Shown: positions 47,991-57,397 of the stretch, piece by piece
Position numbering within the stretch: position 1 is the first letter of the stretch
Layout: every line of letters starts with the position of its first letter
Origin: Caballeronia sp. INDeC2
GTDB lineage: Bacteria; Pseudomonadota; Gammaproteobacteria; Burkholderiales; Burkholderiaceae
DNA: 64,000 nt
Reading direction: 5' to 3'
NCBI RefSeq assembly: GCF_023631325.1
Contig: NZ_JALQDG010000027.1
Location: 124,001 to 188,000 of the forward strand
Notes under the pieces: model-generated
The model's database searches: none
The model's input: only the letters and a program-made list of their open reading frames with translations
Told to the model about the DNA's origin: nothing
Translations under genes and position numbers: made by a program

Positions 47991-50960
47991 ATGGCGTCGG
48001 TTATTCCAGCTTCCTTATCGAGATTCAGACGCACGGGCTCGTGGATCGACGACGCGTTGTACGCGGTCGCCGTTTACGCCGTGCCGATTCTGATTCTGCT
48101 CGGTACGATCGCGACGCTCTATTTCCTGCCGCGCCAATACGAAACGCGCGGCGCGGTTCCGCTCCAACTGCACGTCGTCGCCGATAAAGGCGGCATCATG
48201 ACGCCCGCCGATGCGCTCGAAGCGCTGCAAGGCGCCGCGCCCGTCTCCCGCTACAGCACACGTCTCTCCGAAAAGCCGATCTGGTTCGGCTTCACGACGC
48301 CCAGCATGAGCGCGGAATCGTCGACGGTCGTCGAATTGCCTTCACGCCATGCGCAAACGCTTGCCTGCTGGAACGCGCGCACGCTCGCGCCGCTCGGCCA
48401 GGCGGATCGCGAAGGCGTGAGCGGCGAGATGCGCGTGGTGAAGGCCGGCTTCTCCATTCAGGTCGGCCGTATCAAGGAGGCCGAGAGCGTCTTGTGCCGC
48501 GGCACTTTTTCTGGTCCCGCGCAAATCAATGCGTACGCGTGGGAATGGCAGGGCCTGCGCAATTCGGCGCTCGATTTTCAGGAAAGCTCGGGGCTGATCG
48601 CCGGCGGTTTGCTGACGCTCGCGGTTTTCGTGTTCGTCACGGCGCTCATCAATCACGAATGGACCTACGTGATTTTCGCCGTGTGGCTGGTCGGCAATCT
48701 GCGCCTCTGCGCGAACGCGATGGGCTGGGACATGCAATGGCTCGGCCGCATGCTGCCTTCCGATTTCATGCAGCCGTTGCGGCAGTTCACCTTCGCCGCG
48801 TATTACCTGCTGACGGCCGCGCTGTTCCAGCAGCTTTTCCGGCGCGAGTTGCGCGTGGTCGGTTATCGCTGGCTGCTGCGGGTGATTCAATATGTCGGCA
48901 TCGTGCTGCTGGCGGCCGCGTTCGCATTGCCGTACGCGCTCTTCATTCCGACGCTCTGGGTCATCGCCGGTTTCGGCATCTGCGTGCTGCTGTTCTTCCT
49001 CGCGCGGCTCGTGTGGATGGCGCGCTCGCGCACCGTGCTCTGGTATGTCGCGTCGCTCGGCGTGGTGCTGTTCTCGACGTTCTCCGAAGTCCTCGGCGCG
49101 GCCTTCGGCCTGAAGGTGCTCGTCGGCGGCGTCAATACGGTGATGGCCGCGCTGTCGTCGAGCATGATGGCCGCCTTCGCGATCGCCGAGCAGATGCGCG
49201 CCGAGCGGGATTTCCGCCGCCAGGCGCAGATGGAATTGCGCAATACCTACGAAGTCACGCCGATCGGCCTCTTCACGCTCGATGCCGACGGTCACTTCGT
49301 GCGCGCGAATCCCGCGTTGCGCGCGATGCTCGATCTGCAAAAGAGCGACTACAAGGCGCGCCACTGGAACGACTATTTCGAGGCGGGCGCATGGGGCGCG
49401 TTGCAGGCGCTGGCGTCGAAGGGCAGCGATGGCGAACTCGAAATGGGCGGCTCACCCGAGCGCGGCACCGGCGAGCGACGCTACTTGCTGAAAGCGATCC
49501 GCTCGAACGGCTGGATCGAAGGCTCGCTGCAGGACACGACCGAACGCTCGAAGGCCGTCGAGCGGTTACGATTTCTCGCGGAGCACGATTCGCTGACGGG
49601 CTCGCTGAATCGCCGCGGCGTCGAGAAGGCGATCGCCGCGCAGAGCGAAGAGACGCTGCCGTGGGCGCTCGCATATGTCGATCTCGACCGCTTCAAGCTC
49701 GTCAACGACCTCTTCGGCCATCGCAGCGGCGACGAAGTGCTGCGCCAGGTCGCGGCGCGCACGCGGGCGCACTTCGCGCGCAGCTATCCGGTCGGGCGTA
49801 TCGGCGGCGACGAGTTCGTCTGCGTGATGCACGACACGTCGATCGAAGACGCCATCGCGCAATGTCGCGAGCTCATTTCGATTCTTTCGGACGCGCCGTA
49901 TCAAGTCGGCAATCGCGCGTTCCAGGTGAAGGCGTCGATCGGTCTCGTCGAATGCTCGCAGGGCGTGCGCGTGCAAGACGCGCTTTCTCACGCGGATCGC
50001 GCGTGCCGTGAAGCGAAGAAGGTCGCGCATACGCATCTCGTCACGTACCGCAAGGGCGCGGCCGCGTTCGAGGAGCGCGCGGAGGAACTGAAGCTCGTCG
50101 AGACGCTCGGGCGCAATCGCCTGCCGCCGGGACTCTTCCTCGTGATGCAGCCGATCATGTCGCTGTCCGCGCCGACCGAATCGCTCAACTTCGAAGTTCT
50201 GTTGCGCATGCGCGCACCCGACGGCGCGACGCTGCCCGCGGGCAAGGTGATCGTCGCGGCGGAGGAGTCGGGCAATATCGCCGCGATCGATCGCTGGGTC
50301 ATCTCGACGCTGCTCGACTGGATCGAGGCGCATCAGCATCGGCTCGGCAACACACAGTTCATCTGCGTGAATCTGTCGGGCGGCTCGCTGAACGACGAGC
50401 AGTTCATGGAGGACATCTTCGCGCTCTTCGCGCGTCACCAGTCGATTGTGCATTACCTGTGCCTCGAGATCACGGAGAGCGTCGCGCTGCACGATCTGGA
50501 GAACACGCAGCGCTTCATCGCGCGCGTGCACGACATGGGCGGCAAGATCGCGCTCGACGATTTCGGCGCGGGCTACACGTCGTTCAAATATCTGAAGGCG
50601 CTATCCGCCGATGCGCTGAAGATCGACGGCGAATTCGTGCGCTCGATGTGCGCGCATCCGGCGGATATCGCGATCGTCGAGGCGATCGTCGCACTGGCGC
50701 GCAATCTCGGCATGCGCAGCGTCGCGGAGTGGGTCGAGGACGTCGACACGTTGCGCGCGTTGCAGGAGATCGGCGTGGACTACGTGCAGGGCTTCCTGGT
50801 GGCGCGGCCGCAGGATAGCTCGGCGATCCTCGCGGCGAGCTCGGCCGCGAGTTTCGTGAAGGATCCGGAAGTGATCAGTTTCGTCGAAGGTCTGTCGGAG
50901 CCGGCTCAGGCGAACGTGTTCGACTACGAATGGCACGCGCGCGCCTCGGGCACGCACTGA
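47991..50960 (+). CDS. Membrane GGDEF-EAL protein with 7TM (7TMR-DISM-like) and PAS input
   Basis: 989 residues. One helix (about 22-45), a periplasmic domain (about 46-205), some seven helices (about 205-400, from SSGLIAGGLLTLAVFVFVTAL on), a PAS domain (about 415-510, NTYEVTPIGLFTLDADGHF), a GGDEF domain with intact GGDEF at 605-609 and DLDRFKLVNDLFGH, and an EAL domain with signature EVL (735-737). The rest of the EAL site is present: CVNLSGGS, CLEITES, ALDDFGAGYTS, LKIDGEF, SVAEWVED, QGFLVAR. No RxxD inhibitory site lies before GGDEF. Both cyclase and phosphodiesterase activity are possible. Follows a FeeM-like gene and a structured leader. Confidence 0.92.
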   Translation: MASVIPASLSRFRRTGSWIDDALYAVAVYAVPILILLGTIATLYFLPRQYETRGAVPLQLHVVADKGGIMTPADALEALQGAAPVSRYSTRLSEKPIWFGFTTPSMSAESSTVVELPSRHAQTLACWNARTLAPLGQADREGVSGEMRVVKAGFSIQVGRIKEAESVLCRGTFSGPAQINAYAWEWQGLRNSALDFQESSGLIAGGLLTLAVFVFVTALINHEWTYVIFAVWLVGNLRLCANAMGWDMQWLGRMLPSDFMQPLRQFTFAAYYLLTAALFQQLFRRELRVVGYRWLLRVIQYVGIVLLAAAFALPYALFIPTLWVIAGFGICVLLFFLARLVWMARSRTVLWYVASLGVVLFSTFSEVLGAAFGLKVLVGGVNTVMAALSSSMMAAFAIAEQMRAERDFRRQAQMELRNTYEVTPIGLFTLDADGHFVRANPALRAMLDLQKSDYKARHWNDYFEAGAWGALQALASKGSDGELEMGGSPERGTGERRYLLKAIRSNGWIEGSLQDTTERSKAVERLRFLAEHDSLTGSLNRRGVEKAIAAQSEETLPWALAYVDLDRFKLVNDLFGHRSGDEVLRQVAARTRAHFARSYPVGRIGGDEFVCVMHDTSIEDAIAQCRELISILSDAPYQVGNRAFQVKASIGLVECSQGVRVQDALSHADRACREAKKVAHTHLVTYRKGAAAFEERAEELKLVETLGRNRLPPGLFLVMQPIMSLSAPTESLNFEVLLRMRAPDGATLPAGKVIVAAEESGNIAAIDRWVISTLLDWIEAHQHRLGNTQFICVNLSGGSLNDEQFMEDIFALFARHQSIVHYLCLEITESVALHDLENTQRFIARVHDMGGKIALDDFGAGYTSFKYLKALSADALKIDGEFVRSMCAHPADIAIVEAIVALARNLGMRSVAEWVEDVDTLRALQEIGVDYVQGFLVARPQDSSAILAASSAASFVKDPEVISFVEGLSEPAQANVFDYEWHARASGTH

Positions 50961-50972
50961 GCACCACGCGGC

Positions 50973-51182
50973 TCAAGCCGTCTTCATCTCGTTCAATACC
51001 TTGGCCGCCGCAATCGGAATGCGCGTGTCGTCCCATTGCGCAAGCCATTGAATCTCCTTGCGCGTGAAATAGCCGGCGTGATTGCGCAGCGCGAACTGTA
51101 ATGAATCGACGATGTGATCGCGGATGATCTGCGGCGCGTTCTCGTCCTTGACGATCGCGTGGAGGGCTTCGAGTGTGCTCAT
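50973..51182 (-). CDS. Small hypothetical protein (69 residues)
   Basis: MSTLEALHAIVKDENAPQII ... begins a compact, all-helical protein with balanced composition: RDHIVDSLQFALRNHAGYFTRKEIQWLAQWDD and IPIAAAKVLNEM. It is convergent to the GGDEF-EAL gene and divergent from the ROK regulator. Probably a genuine cytoplasmic protein; family not recognised. Confidence 0.6.
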   Translation of the reverse strand: MSTLEALHAIVKDENAPQIIRDHIVDSLQFALRNHAGYFTRKEIQWLAQWDDTRIPIAAAKVLNEMKTA

Positions 51183-51395
51183 GGCTGTTTTTCGGTGATG
51201 ACGGTTCTCGTCGAAGATAACCGACTAAAAATCGCGAAAAAAAATCGACCTGCATCGCGCGTGCGGTTTTTGGAACGGCGCTTGATAAAATCGTCGCGGA
51301 CGTCTTTACTAAATAAAAAAACTGGATTTAATCGAACGGGGACGAACACATGAACGATGTCCGGCGCTCGCGTCCGCCCCGAGAGGCGCGGGCCG

Positions 51396-52619
51396 ATGTC
51401 TGAGCCGCCCGCGCGCAAAGCCTCGGCGCATTCCGTCGGTTCGAATCAGCTCGGCATGCGCCAGTTCAACGAGCGCATCGTCCTGCAGACGATCCGGCTC
51501 CACGGCGCGTTGCCCAAAGCCGATATCGCGCGCATGACGCGTCTGTCGATGCAGACGGTCTCGCTGATCGTCGATCATCTGATCGAGGACGGCCTGCTCG
51601 CGAAAGAGCCGCGCTCGCGTGTGCGCGGACGTATCGGTCAGCCGTCGGTGCCGATTTCGCTGCGCGCGGACGGCGCGTTCTCCATCGGCGTGAAAGTGGG
51701 GCGGCGCAGTCTCGATGTTCTTTCGATGGACTTCGCCGGCAACGTACGCACGCGCGAGACGCTTGCCTATCCGTATCCCGATCCGCAAACGCTCTTTCCA
51801 GCATTGGAAGAGCGGCTCGCGCGCACGATCGGCGCGCTCGGTGATGGCGCGCGGAAGATCGCGGGCGTCGGCGTCGCTGCGCCGTTGTGGCTCAGCGGCT
51901 GGCGCGATTTCTTCGACACGCCGCCCGACGCGCTCGCGGCTTGGGACGACATCGACATTCGCGAGCGGATCGAAGCGATGTCGGCGCTGCCTGTCGAGTT
52001 CGCCAAGGACACGACGGCCGCGTGCGCCGCCGAACTGGTGATGGGCCAGGGACGCGGGCTGCGCAACTTCCTGTACGTGTTCATCGGAACGTTCATCGGC
52101 GGCGGGCTCGTGATCGACGGCCGATTGCATGCGGGCCCGAGCGGCAACGCGGGCGCCATCGGCTCATTGCCGCTGATGGGCCGCGGCAAAGGGCAGCGCG
52201 CGGGGCAATTGCTCGACACGGCGTCGGTGTATGTGCTCGAGAAGGCGTTCGCCGCGGCGGGCGCGCCGGCCGCCGCAGCGCACGACGAGCGGGCGATGTC
52301 GCCGGCGTTGCGCGCGCTATCGGATGCGTGGATGCGACAGACGTGTCCCGCGATCGCGACGGGCATCGCATCGTCGGCCGCATTGCTCGATCTCGAAGCC
52401 GTGGTGATCGACGGGGAAATCGACCGGACCTTGCTGCGCGAGGTCATCCGCCGCACCGGCGATGCGCTCGCCGACTTCGACTGGCAAGGCATGACGCGCC
52501 CGCGTCTCGTCGAAGGGCAGATCGGCCCCGACGCCCGCGCGATGGGCGGCGCGATCCTGCCGCTCTATGCGCATTTCGCGCCGAAGCACGAGCTCTTTCT
52601 GAAGCCGCTCGAAGCCTGA
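51396..52619 (+). CDS. ROK-family transcriptional regulator
   Basis: 407 residues from ATG 51396 (GAGAGG upstream); an in-frame ATG at 51357 is an alternative. A 17-codon ORF (51350-51403, after GGGGA) overlaps this start and could be a leader. N-terminal winged helix: GSNQLGMRQFNERIVLQTIRLHGALPKADIARMTRLSMQTVSLIVDHL. The rest is a sugar-kinase-like ROK domain (VGVAAPLWLSG, VEFAKDTTAACAAELVMG, VFIGTFIGGGLVIDG, GPSGNAGAIGSLP). The usual zinc motif CxCGxxGC is missing after GNAGAIG, as in some ROK repressors. Ligand probably a sugar; no sugar genes adjoin. Confidence 0.9.
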   Translation: MSEPPARKASAHSVGSNQLGMRQFNERIVLQTIRLHGALPKADIARMTRLSMQTVSLIVDHLIEDGLLAKEPRSRVRGRIGQPSVPISLRADGAFSIGVKVGRRSLDVLSMDFAGNVRTRETLAYPYPDPQTLFPALEERLARTIGALGDGARKIAGVGVAAPLWLSGWRDFFDTPPDALAAWDDIDIRERIEAMSALPVEFAKDTTAACAAELVMGQGRGLRNFLYVFIGTFIGGGLVIDGRLHAGPSGNAGAIGSLPLMGRGKGQRAGQLLDTASVYVLEKAFAAAGAPAAAAHDERAMSPALRALSDAWMRQTCPAIATGIASSAALLDLEAVVIDGEIDRTLLREVIRRTGDALADFDWQGMTRPRLVEGQIGPDARAMGGAILPLYAHFAPKHELFLKPLEA

Positions 52620-52621
52620 TT

Positions 52622-53248
52622 TCAGTCCAGCGAGAGCCGCGCGGCGAACGCGAGCAGCGCGGCGGAGAATGTCCAGCGCTGCACGGTCTGCGCTTTCGGA
52701 TGGCGGCGGAGCCAGCCGGAAATCCGCACCGCGCCTGCCGCAAGCGTGAGGTCGAACAGGACGCCGACCGCGACCAGCACGACGCCCAGTTCGAGCACCT
52801 GCGACCAGACCGGCGCGGACTGCGGACGCACGAATTGCGGCAGCAGCACGGAGCAGAACAGCAGCGCCTTTGGATTGAGGATGCTGCTCAGAATGCCTCT
52901 GGCGTACGCCGAACGCCGCGTCGATGCGGTTGCCTGACCGGGCGTCGCGTCGAGTCCGAATGCCGGCGAGCGAAAGATCTGAATCGCCACGTAGGAGAGA
53001 TACAGGCCGCCCGCGATGCGCACGCCATCGTAAAGCCACGGCGCGCTGCGCAAGAGCGCAGCGACGCCGAGCGCCGACAGCGTCACGTGCGTCGCCCGCG
53101 CCGTGGCGAGTCCGCCGGCCACCGCGAGACCGTGACGGAAACCACGGGTGCCGCTCGTCTGAAGCACGAGCGCCATGTCCGGCCCCGGCAGCGCGTAGAC
53201 GACCGCAAGCGCGCCGATGAAAACCCAAAGCAAGTGTGCCGAGACCAT
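52622..53248 (-). CDS. LysE/RhtB-family amino-acid exporter
   Basis: 208 residues with six predicted helices. The start LLWVFIGALAVVYALPGPDMALVLQTSGTRGFRHGLAVAGGLATA carries the family's PGPxxxxVxxxxxxxGxxxG motif, and ILSSILNPKALLFCSVLLPQFV in the middle is typical. It exports a neutral or basic amino acid or a homoserine lactone through the inner membrane. Divergent from an AsnC-type gene, a common pair in which the Lrp-type protein activates the exporter. Confidence 0.9.
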   Translation of the reverse strand: MVSAHLLWVFIGALAVVYALPGPDMALVLQTSGTRGFRHGLAVAGGLATARATHVTLSALGVAALLRSAPWLYDGVRIAGGLYLSYVAIQIFRSPAFGLDATPGQATASTRRSAYARGILSSILNPKALLFCSVLLPQFVRPQSAPVWSQVLELGVVLVAVGVLFDLTLAAGAVRISGWLRRHPKAQTVQRWTFSAALLAFAARLSLD

Positions 53249-53338
53249 GATGTGCTCCTGTTTCGAAGGCTACATCGTGCCACTTCGGAACGAGCGTTTT
53301 CGGGCCTTTTTATGCCGGTAAAAACTGATGCGCAACGA

Positions 53339-53374
53339 CTTTCCCCTAAAATTGGCATCAATAAAAGGGGAAAG
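53339..53374 (+). promoter_or_regulatory. 9-bp inverted repeat containing the ribosome-binding site of the AsnC-type gene
   Basis: CTTTCCCCT (53339-53347) and AGGGGAAAG (53366-53374) are perfect complements with 18 AT-rich bases between them. The right arm is the purine-rich Shine-Dalgarno region, four bases before the ATG at 53379. It can act as an Lrp-type operator in DNA or, if transcribed, as an RNA stem hiding the ribosome-binding site. Confidence 0.6.
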
Positions 53375-53378
53375 CTCC

Positions 53379-53843
53379 ATGACCGAGATCGATCGTATCG
53401 ACCGCGCGATGCTCGCCGCGCTTCAGCAGGACGGGGGCATGCCTGTCGCGAAACTAGCCGAGCGCGTCGGCCTGAGCGAAACGCCGTGCGCGCGCCGGCT
53501 CAAGCGTCTCGAAAGCGAGGGCTATATAGACGGCTATCGCGCGGTGCTGTCGCGCAAGGCGCTGGATCTGGGCGTCGTCGCCTTTGCGCAGGTGCGTTTC
53601 AGCGTCCATGATCGCGCGCTGTCCGATCGCTTCGAACGCGAAATTCAGGGCATACCGCGCATCGTCTCGTGTCACAACGTGTCGGGCACCGCGGATTATC
53701 TGCTTCAGATCATTGCGCGCGATCTCGACGAATACGGCGTCTTCATGCGCGACGTCTTGCGAACCTTGCCGGGCGTGACGGCCGTCGAATCGATGCTTTC
53801 GTTGCGAGAGGTCAAGCGCGACAGCGGTCTCCCGGTGCCTTGA
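53379..53843 (+). CDS. Lrp/AsnC-family transcriptional regulator
   Basis: 154 residues from ATG 53379. Helix-turn-helix IDRAMLAALQQDGGMPVAKLAERVGLSETPCARRLKRLESEGYIDGY, then a RAM (ACT-like) effector domain VVAFAQVRFSVHDRALSDRFEREI ... CHNVSGTADYLLQIIARDLDEYGVFM. It probably controls the divergent LysE-type exporter in response to an amino acid. Length is typical. The start MTEIDRIDRAML and internal AFAQVRFSVHD match Lrp-like proteins paired with exporters. Confidence 0.92.
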   Translation: MTEIDRIDRAMLAALQQDGGMPVAKLAERVGLSETPCARRLKRLESEGYIDGYRAVLSRKALDLGVVAFAQVRFSVHDRALSDRFEREIQGIPRIVSCHNVSGTADYLLQIIARDLDEYGVFMRDVLRTLPGVTAVESMLSLREVKRDSGLPVP

Positions 53844-53920
53844 TGTCTATACAACGACGAGGCAAACACGGCGCTTAAAGCTTCGGGATTCCCCTAATAC
53901 AACCCAAGTTGTATATACAA
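53843..53920 (+). promoter_or_regulatory. HutC-like operators before hutU
   Basis: TTGTATATACAA at 53909-53920 is a perfect 12-base palindrome and agrees with the TGTATATACA core that I know for HutC sites. ATGTCTATACAA at 53843-53854 agrees with it at 10 of 12 positions. A second dyad, ATACAAC-ccaa-GTTGTAT (53897-53914), overlaps the main site. Together these look like a histidine/urocanate-responsive control region 67 bases before hutU. Confidence 0.7.
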
Positions 53921-53986
53921 GAACATGAGACTTAATCGATGGCGCGTCCATCGACACTCTTTTTTTCTTGATGCGCAGGAGCACTC

Positions 53987-55660
53987 GTGACTTCACCCTC
54001 CCGTTTTCGCGATACCGAGATCCGCGCGCCGCGCGGCACGCAACTCAACGCCAAAAGCTGGCTGACCGAAGCGCCGCTGCGCATGCTGATGAACAATCTC
54101 GACCCCGACGTGGCCGAGAATCCGAAGGAACTAGTCGTGTACGGCGGCATCGGCCGGGCGGCGCGCGACTGGGCGTGCTACGACAAGATCGTCGAGACGC
54201 TGAAGAGGCTCGAAGCGGACGAGACGCTGCTTGTCCAGTCGGGCAAGCCGGTCGGCGTGTTCAAGACGCATGAGAACGCGCCGCGTGTCCTGATCGCGAA
54301 CTCGAATCTCGTGCCGCATTGGGCGAACTGGGAGCACTTCAACGAGCTCGACGCGAAGGGCCTCGCAATGTACGGGCAGATGACCGCCGGTAGCTGGATC
54401 TACATCGGCAGCCAGGGCATCGTGCAGGGAACGTACGAGACCTTCGTCGAAGCCGGACGCCAGCATTACGGCGGCGAGCTCAAAGGCCGCTGGGTGCTCA
54501 CCGCCGGTCTCGGCGGCATGGGCGGCGCGCAGCCGCTCGCGGCGACGCTCGCGGGCGCATGTTCGCTGAACATCGAATGTCAGCAAAGCCGCATCGATTT
54601 CCGTCTGAAGACGCGTTACGTCGACGAACAGGCGACCGATCTCGACGACGCCCTCGCGCGTATCCAGCGCTATACGTCGGAAGGCCGCGCGATTTCAATC
54701 GCGCTGTGCGCGAACGCGGCGGACATCCTGCCCGAGCTCGTGCGCCGCGGCGTGCGACCGGACATGGTTACAGATCAGACGAGCGCCCACGATCCGCTCA
54801 ACGGCTATCTGCCGAAGGGCTGGACCTGGGCGCAGTATCGCGATCGCGCGCAAAGCGAACCGGCGGCGACGGTGAAAGCCGCGAAACAATCGATGGCCGA
54901 GCACGTCCGCGCGATGCTCGCGTTGCGCGAACAGGGCGTGCCGACGTTCGATTACGGCAACAATATCCGCCAGATGGCCAAGGAAGAGGGCGTCGACAAC
55001 GCGTTCGATTTCCCGGGCTTCGTGCCGGCCTACATCCGTCCGCTCTTTTGCCGCGGCGTCGGGCCGTTCCGTTGGGCCGCGCTCTCCGGCGATCCCGAAG
55101 ATATTTACAAGACCGACGCGAAGGTGAAAGAACTCATCGCCGATGACGCGCATCTGCATCGGTGGCTCGACATGGCGCGCGAGCGCATCAGCTTTCAGGG
55201 CCTGCCGGCGCGTATCTGCTGGGTGGGGCTCGGCCAGCGCGCGAAGCTCGGCCTCGCGTTCAACGAGATGGTGCGCAACGGCGAGCTGTCGGCGCCGGTC
55301 GTGATCGGCCGCGATCATCTCGATTCCGGCTCGGTCGCGAGTCCGAATCGCGAAACCGAATCGATGCGGGACGGCTCGGACGCCGTATCCGATTGGCCGC
55401 TTCTGAACGCACTTTTGAATACGGCGAGCGGCGCGACGTGGGTCTCGATTCACCACGGCGGCGGCGTCGGCATGGGCTTCTCGCAGCACGCGGGCGTCGT
55501 GATCGTATGCGACGGCAGCCGCGAAGCCGATGCACGCATCGCGCGCGTGCTGAACAACGATCCGGCGACGGGCGTCATGCGCCACGCCGATGCCGGTTAC
55601 GACATCGCGATCGAATGCGCGCGCGACCAAGGCCTCGATTTGCCGATGATCACGCGATGA
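53987..55660 (+). CDS. hutU: Urocanate hydratase
   Basis: 557 residues; GTG start with AGGAG at 53977-53981. Converts urocanate to 4-imidazolone-5-propionate with a tightly bound NAD+. Family marks: [19 protein letters not shown] start, [27 protein letters not shown] (NAD-binding), and [15 protein letters not shown] with the conserved Cys. Normal length (about 555). Stop and the hutI start overlap by ATGA, so the two are co-translated. hutH is not upstream, where it often lies; the upstream neighbour is the AsnC-type gene. Confidence 0.97.
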   Translation: MTSPSRFRDTEIRAPRGTQLNAKSWLTEAPLRMLMNNLDPDVAENPKELVVYGGIGRAARDWACYDKIVETLKRLEADETLLVQSGKPVGVFKTHENAPRVLIANSNLVPHWANWEHFNELDAKGLAMYGQMTAGSWIYIGSQGIVQGTYETFVEAGRQHYGGELKGRWVLTAGLGGMGGAQPLAATLAGACSLNIECQQSRIDFRLKTRYVDEQATDLDDALARIQRYTSEGRAISIALCANAADILPELVRRGVRPDMVTDQTSAHDPLNGYLPKGWTWAQYRDRAQSEPAATVKAAKQSMAEHVRAMLALREQGVPTFDYGNNIRQMAKEEGVDNAFDFPGFVPAYIRPLFCRGVGPFRWAALSGDPEDIYKTDAKVKELIADDAHLHRWLDMARERISFQGLPARICWVGLGQRAKLGLAFNEMVRNGELSAPVVIGRDHLDSGSVASPNRETESMRDGSDAVSDWPLLNALLNTASGATWVSIHHGGGVGMGFSQHAGVVIVCDGSREADARIARVLNNDPATGVMRHADAGYDIAIECARDQGLDLPMITR

Positions 55661-56877
55661 AAACCGTTTGGCATCACTGCCACGCCGCGACGATGGCCGG
55701 CGGCAAGTATTCGATCATCGAAGACGCGGCGATTCTGACCGACGGCGCCCGCATCGATTGGATCGGGCCGTCCGCGGCGGCGCCGGCGATCGGTGACGGC
55801 GAGCGTGTCGATCTCGACGGCGCGTGGGTGACGCCGGGGCTGATCGATTGCCACACGCATCTCGTCTTCGGCGGCGATCGGAGCGGCGAGTTCGAAGAGA
55901 GGCTCGAAGGCGTGAGCTACGCGGAGATCGCGGCGCGCGGCGGCGGCATCGCGAGCACCGTGCGCGCGACGCGCGAAGCCAGCGAAGACGCGCTGTTCGA
56001 AGCCGCGAAGCGGCGCGCAGTCGGCCTGATGCGCGAGGGCGTGACCGCGCTCGAAGTGAAATCCGGCTACGGGCTCGATCTCGCCAACGAACGCAAGATG
56101 CTCGCCGTGGCGCGACGGATCGGCAATGCGCTGCCGCTCACCGTGCGCGCGACGTGTCTCGCCGCACATGCTTTGCCGACCGAATACGCGAACCGCGCGG
56201 ACGGCTACATCGCCTATGTCTGCGATGAAATGCTGCCGGCACTCGTCGAAGAAGGCCTCGTCGATGCCGTCGATGCGTTTTGCGAGCACATCGCGTTTTC
56301 GACGCAGCAAGTCGAGCGCGTGTTTCGACGCGCGCAAGCTCTCGGCATACCCGTGAAGTTGCACGCCGAACAGTTATCGTCCTTGCATGGATCGTCGCTT
56401 GCGGCGCGCTATCGGGCGCTGTCGGCGGATCATCTCGAATACATGACCGAGGACGATGCCATCGCGATGGCGCAGTCCGGCACCGTCGCCGTGCTCCTGC
56501 CGGGCGCGTTCTACATGTTGCGTGAAACGCAGTCGCCGCCCATCGACGCGTTGCGGCGGCATCGCGTGCCGATCGCGCTGGCGAGCGATCTGAACCCCGG
56601 CACGTCGCCGGCGCTTTCGTTGCGCATGATGCTCAACATGGGATGCACGCTGTTTCGCCTGACGCCGGAAGAAGCGCTCGCCGGTGTGACGATGCATGCA
56701 GCGCGAGCGCTCGGTTTGCAAGCGACGCACGGATCGCTCGAAGCCGGAAAGGCCGCGGATTTCGTCGCCTGGCAAATCGACAGGCCTGCTGAACTTTCGT
56801 ACTGGCTCGGCGGCGCGCTGCCGAATCGCGTCGTGCGTGGCGGCTCGGAGATCGATTTCGAGCGCATCGCGGGATGA
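55657..56877 (+). CDS. hutI: Imidazolonepropionase
   Basis: 406 residues from ATG 55657, in a four-base overlap with hutU; the longer open frame from 55162 lies inside hutU and is not real. Hydrolyses imidazolonepropionate to N-formimino-glutamate. Amidohydrolase metal site: [17 protein letters not shown] (His-x-His), [15 protein letters not shown] and [11 protein letters not shown] (Asp). [13 protein letters not shown] is family-specific. hutF, hutG and hutD do not follow; the next gene is on the other strand. Confidence 0.97.
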   Translation: MKTVWHHCHAATMAGGKYSIIEDAAILTDGARIDWIGPSAAAPAIGDGERVDLDGAWVTPGLIDCHTHLVFGGDRSGEFEERLEGVSYAEIAARGGGIASTVRATREASEDALFEAAKRRAVGLMREGVTALEVKSGYGLDLANERKMLAVARRIGNALPLTVRATCLAAHALPTEYANRADGYIAYVCDEMLPALVEEGLVDAVDAFCEHIAFSTQQVERVFRRAQALGIPVKLHAEQLSSLHGSSLAARYRALSADHLEYMTEDDAIAMAQSGTVAVLLPGAFYMLRETQSPPIDALRRHRVPIALASDLNPGTSPALSLRMMLNMGCTLFRLTPEEALAGVTMHAARALGLQATHGSLEAGKAADFVAWQIDRPAELSYWLGGALPNRVVRGGSEIDFERIAG

Positions 56878-56882
56878 AACAA

Positions 56883-56911
56883 AACGCCTCGTCCGGGCGG
56901 GACGAGGCGTT
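56883..56911 (-). terminator. Hairpin terminator between hutI and the GlsB-type gene
   Basis: AACGCCTCGTCC (56883-56894) and GGACGAGGCGTT (56900-56911) form a perfect 12-pair stem. On the minus strand it is followed by TTTTGTTT, so it ends the convergent small gene; it can also stall transcripts from hutI. Confidence 0.75.
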
Positions 56912-56941
56912 GCGCCAAGAAAGAAACGATGAAGCGTGGCG

Positions 56942-57193
56942 TTACGTGCGCTTTCGGATCATTCCCCAGACGACGAGCAGGATGATCGCGCCGATCACCG
57001 AAGCGATCCATCCCGCCGGCTGTCCCGGCTGATACCAGCCGAACGCTCGGCCGACGTATCCCGCGATCAGCGAGCCGGCGATGCCGAGGATGATGGTCAT
57101 GATCCAGCCCATGTTGTCGTCGCCCGGTTTGAGCGCGCGCGCGATGAGCCCGACGACGAGTCCGACGATCAAAGTGCCGATGAATGCAAACAT
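56942..57193 (-). CDS. GlsB/YeaQ/YmgE family small membrane protein
   Basis: 83 residues from ATG 57193 with GGAG eight bases upstream; the frame extends further but has no start. Three membrane spans: FIGTLIVGLVVGLIARALKPG, MGWIMTIILGIAGSLIAGYVG and GWIASVIGAIILLVVWGMI. The GxIAR and GxxGxxxG patterns identify the transglycosylase-associated protein family, stress-linked small membrane proteins of unknown action. Convergent to hutI, divergent from the next gene. Confidence 0.9.
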   Translation of the reverse strand: MFAFIGTLIVGLVVGLIARALKPGDDNMGWIMTIILGIAGSLIAGYVGRAFGWYQPGQPAGWIASVIGAIILLVVWGMIRKRT

Positions 57194-57397
57194 GCGGTTG
57201 CTCCTTGACAGAGTTTTACGGCTTCTTGATTGCGTTGCCGATGGATTCCGGACGGTCCCGGTACGTTCAAAGTAGCACGGCGCAATGCGTTTGGGTATGA
57301 CACTGGCCGTCTGGCCATTCCTCCAAGCAGGAACGATGCCCCGTGCGTCGCGCAAGGTAAAATTCGTCGCATTGCCTCAATGCAGCCTTGCTACGAT

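Noticed and set aside
50193..50201. Inactive EAL domain because the signature reads EVL
   Set aside because: The metal-binding Glu is kept and the remaining catalytic residues are present; EVL occurs in active enzymes.
51430..51450. tRNA T-loop-like string GGTTCGAATC
   Set aside because: It is inside the coding sequence of the ROK regulator (Gly-Ser-Asn-Gln motif) and no cloverleaf can be drawn around it.
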